From Methylobacterium tarhaniae (GTDB taxonomy: Bacteria > Pseudomonadota > Alphaproteobacteria > Rhizobiales > Beijerinckiaceae), in the NCBI RefSeq assembly GCF_001043955.1, contig NZ_LABZ01000038.1:1-41062 (forward strand): DNA of 41,062 nt, written 5' to 3'. A program made the translations under genes and the position numbers. Below the pieces are notes generated by a model. It was given only the letters and a program-made list of their open reading frames with translations. It ran no database searches and was not told the DNA's origin. Below, piece after piece: positions 35,100 through 41,062 of the stretch (positions are counted from its first letter, which is position 1; every line of letters begins with the position of its first letter).

Positions 35100-35912
35100 T
35101 CAGTCGATCGCGGCGGGCGCGAACATCTGGCGCGCGTACCAGGGCAGGGACAGGACGGCGACCACCTGCTCCCGGCCGTCGAAGACCCGGGCGAGCGCGC
35201 CGCCCGAGGCGGTGAACGTCAGGGCCGTGGTCCGGTCGATGCCGGCGGGCCGGCTCAGGACCGGGTCGACGCCCTGGTCGACCCGGTAGATGCGCCGGAC
35301 CCGCGGATCGGCGGCCGAGAGATTGAGCGCGGTGGGCTGGACCCGGGCCGGCGTGCCGCGCGCATAGGCGACCCGCAGCGCCAGCCGCTCGCCGCTCTCG
35401 GCGCTCACGCTCCAGGCCTCCTCGGCCGTGCCCGCCAGCGCCGTGGCGCTGCCGCGCCGCTCGAGCGTGACGCTCGCCGGCACGCCGACCTTGTAGTAGC
35501 CCGGTCCGGACCGGGCATCGCCGAAGGTGTGGACGATCACGAAGCCGGTCTCGTCGCCGCGGCGGGCCGGCACCGCCAGCACGGCGGCCCGCTCCTCGGC
35601 CCCCGCCGGCTTGCCGTCCGGCCCCGTCGCCGCGAGCTGCTCGCGGAAGACCACCGAGAGGTTGGCGCCCCGGCCCGGCCCCTGCGGGGCCGGGTTGACG
35701 GTCCAGCCCGCCGGCAGCAGCGACTGGGCCGTCTCCTCCGGCACCGCGAGGGCGACGACGGTCCGCACCTCCTGCGACCAGCCGGCCGGGACGCCCGGCC
35801 CGGGATCGGCGGGGGCCTGCTGCGCGAGGGCGGGGACGGGCTGGGCCAGCAAGGCGGCGAGCAGCGATGCGGCGAGCGGCCGCGACAGGGCGTGTCCCAG
35901 TGCGTGTCCCAT
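35100..35912 (-). CDS. Secreted hypothetical protein
   Basis: A 270-residue exported protein with a signal peptide (LAASLLAALLAQPVPALAQ, cleavage after ALA near 30). The mature domain carries the stretch AVPEETAQSLLPAGWTVNPA, a GRGANLSVVFREQL strand and a GFVIVHTFGDA segment. The LLPAGW and NL-x-V-x-F pattern is faintly reminiscent of acetoacetate decarboxylase-fold proteins, but no catalytic lysine loop can be seen, so I do not assign a function. The ATG at 35912 is chosen because GGGAGGA lies upstream and a signal peptide follows. It converges on the RND pump gene. Confidence 0.7.
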   Translation of the reverse strand: MGHALGHALSRPLAASLLAALLAQPVPALAQQAPADPGPGVPAGWSQEVRTVVALAVPEETAQSLLPAGWTVNPAPQGPGRGANLSVVFREQLAATGPDGKPAGAEERAAVLAVPARRGDETGFVIVHTFGDARSGPGYYKVGVPASVTLERRGSATALAGTAEEAWSVSAESGERLALRVAYARGTPARVQPTALNLSAADPRVRRIYRVDQGVDPVLSRPAGIDRTTALTFTASGGALARVFDGREQVVAVLSLPWYARQMFAPAAID

Positions 35913-36400
35913 GGTGTTCCTCCCGGGTGGGGCAGGCTCACGGGCCGCCGCGCGACGGCGGCCGGCCCCACGCCGGATCGAGCCTGCCCGATCCGTCCGG
36001 GAAGCCAAGTCGTCCGAAAATACCGAGTCGTCCGAAAATGCGTCGTCCGAACAGTCAAGTCATTCGCGGGTTATACGTCTTTCGCGAAACGCCCGGCCGC
36101 CCGGAGATTCCGACCCGGAGATCCCGACCCAGAGATCCCGGCCGGCCTTGCCGCCCGCCGGGCCCACCGGGCCTGCCGCGGGCGGCCTCGACGCCGTCCC
36201 TCGGGCGAGGCCGGCGCACGCGCCTGTGGACGACGGTGGAGGGGACTCGCGCGAGACCCTCCGTTGAGCTTTCATTTACGCAGGGCCGGCAGGGTCTGCC
36301 TTAAGTGCAGCGTAACCCTGTGCGGCCTTCGAGGCCCGCTTGCCCTGGCCCTCCCGGGCGGGCGGCGGCCTTCGGGCGGCACGGGGGATCCGAGGGGTCG
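35913..36400. other. 488-bp intergenic region with repeats
   Basis: No credible gene. Three copies of GTCGTCCGAAAAT-like sequence (36009-36021, 36027-36039 and a shorter 36042-36052) lie 95-140 bp upstream of the minus-strand secreted protein gene. Read on the minus strand they are ATTTTCGGACGAC. A second repeat family with CCGGAGAT(T/C)CCGAC follows at about 36100-36145. A ribosome-binding sequence GAGGGG lies just before rlpA. Confidence 0.6.
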
Positions 36401-37690
36401 ATGGCGGGATCTTCGAAGAGCGGCTCCTCGCGTCCGGGGACGGAGCGGGGGGCCCTCCGGCCGATGCCGGTCGTGCGGTGGGCCGCGGTGGCGGGAATCG
36501 CCCTGGCGGCAGCCAATTGCGCCGGGCCGACGCCCAAGAACCTGGCGGTGAAGAGCGGCGGCCGCGAGATCGACCCGAAATACGGCGTCGCCGCGAGCCC
36601 CCGGCTCTACGGCGAGAACGACCAGATCCCGAAGGGCGGCGGCCGGCAGATGACCGGCAAGCCCTACGTGGTGGCCGGGCGCACCTACGTGCCGCGCCAG
36701 GACGCCCGCGGCTACGTGCGCGAGGGCCTGGCCTCCTGGTACGGCACCGCCTTCCACGGCCGCCTGACCGCCAACGGCGAGATCTTCGACCGCTTCTCGG
36801 TCGCCGCCGCGCATCCGACCCTGCCGCTGCCGAGCTACGCCCGGGTCACCAACCTTCAGAACGGCCACTCGATGGTGGTGCGGGTCAACGACCGCGGGCC
36901 CTATCACGCCGACCGGCTGATGGACGTGTCGCAGGCGGTGGCCGAGGCCCTCGACTTCCGCCGCCGCGGCACCACCAAGGTGCGGATCGAATATGTCGGC
37001 AAGGCCTCGGTCGGCGGCAGCGACGACCGCAAGCTGATGGCCACCCTCCGCACCGACGGCGCCCCGGCCGGCGTGCCGGCCGGCGCCAACATCATGGTGG
37101 CGGATGCAGGAGGGCAGGAGGCCCGCGACGACGCGAAGCCCTTCGCGTTCCGCCGGCCCGAGCCGGAGGCGGTACGCCCGATCGTCGAGACGCCGCGGGT
37201 CGCCCCGTTGCAAGCCGCCCCGATACAGGTCGCCGCGCGCGCGCCGGCTCCCGTCCGGGTCGCCGAGGCCCCCCGCGTGCCGGCCCGCCTGCCCGCCGCC
37301 CCGGCTCCGGTCCGCATGGCCGCCATCGAGGGCCTGAACCCGGCCCTCGCCGCGTCCCGCACCGCCAAGCCCGCAGCCGCCAAGCCCGCGGCCACCAAGC
37401 CCGCGGCCCCCACCGCCTCGACCCGCCGGCCGGCCCCGCCGAGCCAGGCCCTGGCCTTCGCAGGCCATCCGGCGGCGGACCGCGCCTCGCTCGCCCAGGC
37501 GATGCACGCCGCCGCGATGCCGGCCGGGGGCAAGGCCGCGTCCAAGATCGCGGTCGCGAAGGGCGGCCCGCCGCCGGTCGCGCCGCCCCTGCGTCTCGCC
37601 GGCGCCCAGAAGGGCGCGAAGGACGACGCGAAGGAGACCGGCCGCCGGCCCGGCACGGCGCCGCGGTCGAAGGTGGCGGGGATGTATTGA
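36401..37690 (+). CDS. rlpA: RlpA-like septal ring lytic transglycosylase lipoprotein
   Basis: A 429-residue RlpA-like protein, acting on peptidoglycan in the outer-membrane-facing periplasm. The signal segment ends in LAAANC with Cys40, a probable lipoprotein site. The double-psi beta-barrel domain spans about 106-195 with ASWYGTAFHGRLTANGE (His119 region) and RVNDRGPY (Asp164), the catalytic pair of RlpA. The C-terminal 200 residues are Ala/Pro/Lys-rich, low-complexity and lack a recognisable SPOR domain, unlike the Pseudomonas and E. coli proteins. The ATG at 36401 has GAGGGG upstream. Confidence 0.88.
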   Translation: MAGSSKSGSSRPGTERGALRPMPVVRWAAVAGIALAAANCAGPTPKNLAVKSGGREIDPKYGVAASPRLYGENDQIPKGGGRQMTGKPYVVAGRTYVPRQDARGYVREGLASWYGTAFHGRLTANGEIFDRFSVAAAHPTLPLPSYARVTNLQNGHSMVVRVNDRGPYHADRLMDVSQAVAEALDFRRRGTTKVRIEYVGKASVGGSDDRKLMATLRTDGAPAGVPAGANIMVADAGGQEARDDAKPFAFRRPEPEAVRPIVETPRVAPLQAAPIQVAARAPAPVRVAEAPRVPARLPAAPAPVRMAAIEGLNPALAASRTAKPAAAKPAATKPAAPTASTRRPAPPSQALAFAGHPAADRASLAQAMHAAAMPAGGKAASKIAVAKGGPPPVAPPLRLAGAQKGAKDDAKETGRRPGTAPRSKVAGMY

Positions 37691-37929
37691 GGCCAGGCGC
37701 GGCCTTCGGGACGTCGGAGGCCCGCGGCGTCCGGCCCGCGACCTCGTCCCGGGGTCGCGGACAGGATGGGCCGGTCGAGGCGACCGGATGATCCGACCGG
37801 CCCGCCGCAGCTCACATCCGAAACGGTTCCGCCTCCCGCACTGCGGCACAGGCGCGGTTGCGCGTGCCCGGGCGGAGCGGCAAAATGCGTCAGGTCTCCC
37901 GGTCGGCCGGGTTCGAGAGCGGTAGGGGT

Positions 37930-39156
37930 ATGCGTGTGACAGCGACCACCGGAGCGGGCAGGGCGCTCGCGCGCCGTGCCGCGGGCTTGGGCCTGGCAGC
38001 CATCCTCGGGGCCGCCGTCGCGGTCACCGGCGCGCGCGCTCAAGCCTTCCAGACACTTGCGCCGCACGCGATCCTGATCGATGCCGATACCGGCGCGGTC
38101 CTGTTCGAGAAGGGCGCCGACGAGCCGTTCTCGCCCGCCAGCATGGCGAAGCTGATGACCGTCGAGGTGCTCTTCGACGAGATGCGCAAGGGCAAGCTCG
38201 GCCCCGACACCGAGTTCACCATCAGCGAGAACGCCTGGCGCCGCGGCGGCGCCGGAGGCGGCGGCTCGTCGATGTTCGCCCAGCTCAACAGCAAGGTGAA
38301 GCTGCCCGACCTCCTGCGCGGCATCGTGGTCCAGTCCGGCAACGACGCCTCGATCGCGGCCGCCGAGGGCGTCGCCGGCACCGAGGACAACTTCGCCCAG
38401 ATCATGAACCGGCACGCGAAGGAGATCGGGCTCGAGCGCTCGACCTTCCGCAACGCCACCGGCTACTCGGCGCCCGACCAGAAGGTCACCGCCCGGGACA
38501 TGTCGAAGCTCGCCATCCACCTGATCGAGACCTATCCGGAGCAGTACAAGCTGTTCGCCGAGCGCGAGTTCACCTGGAACAAGATCCGCCAGCAGAACCG
38601 CAACCCGCTCCTCGCCCTCGATATCGGCGCCGACGGGCTGAAGACCGGCTATCTCGAGGAATCCGGCTACGGCCTGACCGGCTCGGCGGTGCAGAACGGC
38701 CAGCGCCTGGTCCTGGTGGTGAGCGGCCTCAAGACCGCCCGCGACCGCGCCGCGGAATCGCGCAAGCTGATCGAATGGGGCTTTCGCGCGTTCGAGGCGC
38801 GCCAGGTCTTCAATGCCGGCGAGATGGTGGCGGAGGCCGAGACCTACGGGGGCGAGAAGGGCCGGGTGCCCCTCGTCACGAAGAAGCCGGTGCGGCTGAT
38901 GCTGCCTCGGGGCAACAGCGACCGGCTGGTGGCGCGCGCCACCTACCAGGGCCCGCTGACCGCGCCGGTGGAGGAGGGGCGCGAGGTCGGCCGGCTCAAG
39001 GTCACCCGCGGCGAGCAGGTGGTGCTCGACATGCCGCTCTATACCGGCGAAGCGGTGCCGGCCGGCACCATGACCCAGCGCGCCCTCGATGCGGCCTTGG
39101 AGGTCGGCACCGGCTGGTTCCGCCAGGCCCTCAGCCGGATCACCAGCAAGTCGTGA
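37930..39156 (+). CDS. D-alanyl-D-alanine carboxypeptidase (DacA/PBP5-like)
   Basis: A 408-residue low-molecular-mass penicillin-binding protein that trims the terminal D-Ala from peptidoglycan stems. It has a signal peptide (hydrophobic core GLGLAAILGAAVAVTG, cleavage after ARA near 37). Catalytic motifs are complete: SMAK (71-74), SGN (136-138) and KTG (238-240). The beta-rich C-terminal domain follows about 275 and ends in an amphipathic helix (TGWFRQALSRITSKS), the usual membrane anchor of PBP5. The ATG at 37930 is preferred; an in-frame ATG at 37885 is possible. Its stop overlaps the tmk start (GTGA). Confidence 0.95.
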   Translation: MRVTATTGAGRALARRAAGLGLAAILGAAVAVTGARAQAFQTLAPHAILIDADTGAVLFEKGADEPFSPASMAKLMTVEVLFDEMRKGKLGPDTEFTISENAWRRGGAGGGGSSMFAQLNSKVKLPDLLRGIVVQSGNDASIAAAEGVAGTEDNFAQIMNRHAKEIGLERSTFRNATGYSAPDQKVTARDMSKLAIHLIETYPEQYKLFAEREFTWNKIRQQNRNPLLALDIGADGLKTGYLEESGYGLTGSAVQNGQRLVLVVSGLKTARDRAAESRKLIEWGFRAFEARQVFNAGEMVAEAETYGGEKGRVPLVTKKPVRLMLPRGNSDRLVARATYQGPLTAPVEEGREVGRLKVTRGEQVVLDMPLYTGEAVPAGTMTQRALDAALEVGTGWFRQALSRITSKS

Positions 39157-39854
39157 CCGGAGACGCGCGACCGGCCGGGGGTTCCGGCTGCTTCATCACC
39201 TTCGAGGGCGGCGAGGGCGCCGGCAAGTCGACCCAGATCGCCCGGGTCGCGGCCTGGCTGCGCGCCGGCGCGGAGGGGGCCCGCGAGGTGGTGACCACCC
39301 GGGAACCCGGCGGCTCGCCGCGGGCCGAGCGGATCCGCGGCGCGGTGCTCTCCGGAATCGCCAAGCCCTACGGCCCCTTCGCCGAGGCGCTGCTCTTCGC
39401 CGCCGCCCGCCTCGACCATCTCGCGACCCTGATCCGCCCGAGCCTCGGCCGCGGCGCCGTCGTGCTGTGCGACCGCTTCAGCGATTCGACCCGGGCCTAC
39501 CAGGGCGCCGCCGGCGGGGTCGATGCGGGGACGCTCGCCGCGCTGGAGCGGGTGGTGGTGGGGACGACCCGGCCGGACCTGACCCTGATCCTCGATCTTC
39601 CCCCCGAGATCGGCCTCGCCCGGGCGCGCCAGCGCGACCGCGCCTCCGCCGGCGGCCCCGACCGGTTCGAGGCCGAGGCCCTGGGCTTCCACCAGCGCCT
39701 GCGGGCGGCCTTCCTCGCCATCGCCGCGGCCGAGCCGGCGCGCTGCGCGGTCATCGACGCGCAAGGATCGCCCGATGCCGTGGCGCAGGCGATCCGTGCC
39801 ACGGTCGCGGCGCGGTTGCCCCATCTCGTGCGGGGAACCTCCGATGCCGCCTGA
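39153..39854 (+). CDS. tmk: Thymidylate kinase
   Basis: A 233-residue kinase converting dTMP to dTDP. The P-loop GGEGAGKST is at 19-27, the DR motif in CDRFSDSTRAYQG at 107-108, and the TREPGGSP stretch (49-56) is diagnostic. The LID region carries RARQRDRASAGGPDRFE, an E. coli-like type with Arg in the LID. The start is a GTG overlapping the stop of the carboxypeptidase gene, and its last 11 bases overlap holB. The order dac-tmk-holB is common in Alphaproteobacteria. Confidence 0.96.
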   Translation: MTGDARPAGGSGCFITFEGGEGAGKSTQIARVAAWLRAGAEGAREVVTTREPGGSPRAERIRGAVLSGIAKPYGPFAEALLFAAARLDHLATLIRPSLGRGAVVLCDRFSDSTRAYQGAAGGVDAGTLAALERVVVGTTRPDLTLILDLPPEIGLARARQRDRASAGGPDRFEAEALGFHQRLRAAFLAIAAAEPARCAVIDAQGSPDAVAQAIRATVAARLPHLVRGTSDAA

Positions 39855-40896
39855 GACGAGGGACGACGAGCTCGAACCGGGCGAGATCCCGGGCGTGCCG
39901 CGCCCGCGCGAGCAGACCGATCTCCTGGGACAGGAGGCGGCCGAGCGGGCTTTTCGCGAAGCGATCGGCGCCGGGCGGCTGCACCATGCCTGGCTGCTCG
40001 GCGGCCCGAAGGGCATCGGCAAGGCGACGCTCGCCTTCCGGGTCGCCCGCCACCTGCTCGCCCGCGGCGACGGCGCAGGCGTGCCCGACAGCCTGGCGCT
40101 GCCGCCCGGCCACCCGGTGGCGCGCCAGGTCGCCGGCCTGTCGCACCCCAACCTCGTCCTGCTGCGCCGCCAGAGGGCGCCAGGATCCAAGACGAGCGTG
40201 GCCAAGACCGTGCCGACCCAGATCGGCGTCGACGCGGCGCGGCGCGCCCTGCACCTCTTCGCCGCGACCTCGGCCGATGCGGGCTACCGGATCTGCATCG
40301 TCGATTGCGCCGACGAACTGAACCTCGCCAGCGCCAACGCGCTCCTGAAGGTGATCGAGGAGCCGCCGCCGCGCTCGCTGTTCCTGATCGTCAGCCATGC
40401 CCCCGGGCGCCTGCTGCCGACGATCCGCTCGCGCTGCCGCCGCCTCGCCCTGAAGCCGCTCGCGAGCGGGGACGTGGCCCGGGTGCTGCGCAGCCTCGGG
40501 CCGCAGCAGGCCGGCAAACCGTCGGAGCTGATCGAGCGGGCGGCCGCCTTGAGCGAGGGCTCGGTCGCCCGCGCCCTCGACCTCCTCGACCCCGACACGA
40601 TCGGGGTGGTCGACGAGGTCGAGGCGCTGCTGGACCAGGGCGACCGGCCGGATTGGCGCCGGGCCCTGAAGCTCGCCGAGCGGCTCGCCGGCCGCGACGC
40701 CGACGGGCTCTACGCCGCCGCCCTCGACACGGTGCAACGTCGGCTCGCCGCCGAGATCGAGCGCCGCCAGGGCGATCCGCCGGCCCGCCTCGCGGCCCTG
40801 GCGGAGGCCGCCGAGCGCGCCGCGCGGGCCGCCCGGGAGGCGCAGGTCTACAACCTCGACCGGCGGCCGGTGGTGCTGTCGCTGTTCGGTACCTGA
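39844..40896 (+). CDS. holB: DNA polymerase III delta' subunit
   Basis: A 350-residue AAA+ clamp-loader subunit, the rigid stator of the DnaX complex. The P-loop-like GPKGIGKAT is at 54-62, the HHAWLLGG segment before it is typical, and CIVDCADELNLASANALLKVIEEPP carries the sensor and Walker-B-like region. SRCRRLALKPL gives the sensor-1 and SRC motif. The four-cysteine zinc module of E. coli delta' is not seen. It starts within the end of tmk (11-bp overlap), so the two are coupled. Confidence 0.94.
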   Translation: MPPETRDDELEPGEIPGVPRPREQTDLLGQEAAERAFREAIGAGRLHHAWLLGGPKGIGKATLAFRVARHLLARGDGAGVPDSLALPPGHPVARQVAGLSHPNLVLLRRQRAPGSKTSVAKTVPTQIGVDAARRALHLFAATSADAGYRICIVDCADELNLASANALLKVIEEPPPRSLFLIVSHAPGRLLPTIRSRCRRLALKPLASGDVARVLRSLGPQQAGKPSELIERAAALSEGSVARALDLLDPDTIGVVDEVEALLDQGDRPDWRRALKLAERLAGRDADGLYAAALDTVQRRLAAEIERRQGDPPARLAALAEAAERAARAAREAQVYNLDRRPVVLSLFGT

Positions 40897-40899
40897 GCG

Positions 40900-41062
40900 A
40901 TGCGCCTCTTCCCGCTCTCCGACCTGCATCTCGAGCGCCGGCCCCTCGCGGCGGTCCCGGCCCCGGCGCAGCCCTTCGACGTGATGGTCTGCGCCGGCGA
41001 CGTCTGGGAGGGCGAGCCGGAGCAGGGCCTCGCCGCGCTGCTGCAGCTCGCCGGCGAGCTGC
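40900..41062 (+). CDS. Metallophosphoesterase (partial, cut by window end)
   Basis: The first 54 codons of a calcineurin-like phosphoesterase. Metal-binding motifs are visible: SDLHLE (7-12, Asp and His) and AGDVWEG (32-38, Gly-Asp). It begins three bases after the holB stop, continuing the operon. The window ends before the catalytic GNH motif, so the subfamily cannot be named. Confidence 0.85.
   Translation, partial: MRLFPLSDLHLERRPLAAVPAPAQPFDVMVCAGDVWEGEPEQGLAALLQLAGEL

Overview
The base composition (very GC-rich, with strong G/C at third codon positions) and the gene content point to an alphaproteobacterium, most likely a Methylobacterium-like member of the Hyphomicrobiales. Supporting genes are popZ, an aapJQMP amino-acid ABC operon, a RatA/Coq10-type START protein next to lipA, and a dac-tmk-holB order. 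This assignment rests on protein recognition by eye; no database was searched.

Region 1 (1-11.5 kb) is core and envelope. A three-gene operon (GT39 transferase, GT2 polyprenyl-phosphate sugar synthase, small LAB_N membrane protein) looks like a lipid A or LPS sugar-decoration module. It is followed by a secreted PRC-barrel protein, a GlsB/YeaQ membrane protein, lipA, a Coq10-like START protein, small unknowns, an alpha/beta hydrolase, a ChaC-like cyclotransferase, an FMN-binding oxidase-like protein and a cystathionine beta-lyase-type PLP enzyme.

Region 2 (11.5-18.6 kb) holds the aapJQMP importer, with a sigma-54-type promoter upstream of aapJ and a perfect hairpin between aapJ and aapQ. Next come a 3-mercaptopyruvate sulfurtransferase, a second and very good sigma-54 promoter in front of a small unknown ORF, a DUF1328 membrane peptide with a clear terminator, tRNA-Asn and tRNA-Cys.

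Region 3 (18.6-22.2 kb) is the unusual part. It is a roughly 3.6 kb, more AT-rich island inserted at the 3' end of tRNA-Cys and bounded by a 16-bp exact direct repeat (18594-18609 and 22217-22232). It has no integrase. It carries two overlapping gene cassettes: (a) a TIGR04255-family protein and two small unknown proteins, translationally coupled; (b) a SocA/YwgA-like winged-helix protein coupled by a GTGA overlap to a stand-alone proteasome-like Ntn hydrolase with Thr2, Asp18 and Lys38 in place. Both look like undescribed accessory systems, possibly anti-phage or toxin-antitoxin-like; that function is inference.

Region 4 (22.2-41 kb) returns to core genes: a protein-L-isoaspartate methyltransferase-like protein, a TolC-family channel, popZ, valS, a DUF2283 protein, a DUF2459 protein, a divergent RND efflux adaptor and pump, a secreted unknown, an RlpA-like lipoprotein, a D-Ala-D-Ala carboxypeptidase, tmk, holB and the start of a metallophosphoesterase. 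The TolC-family protein could serve the RND pump as outer-membrane channel, although they are about 6 kb apart.
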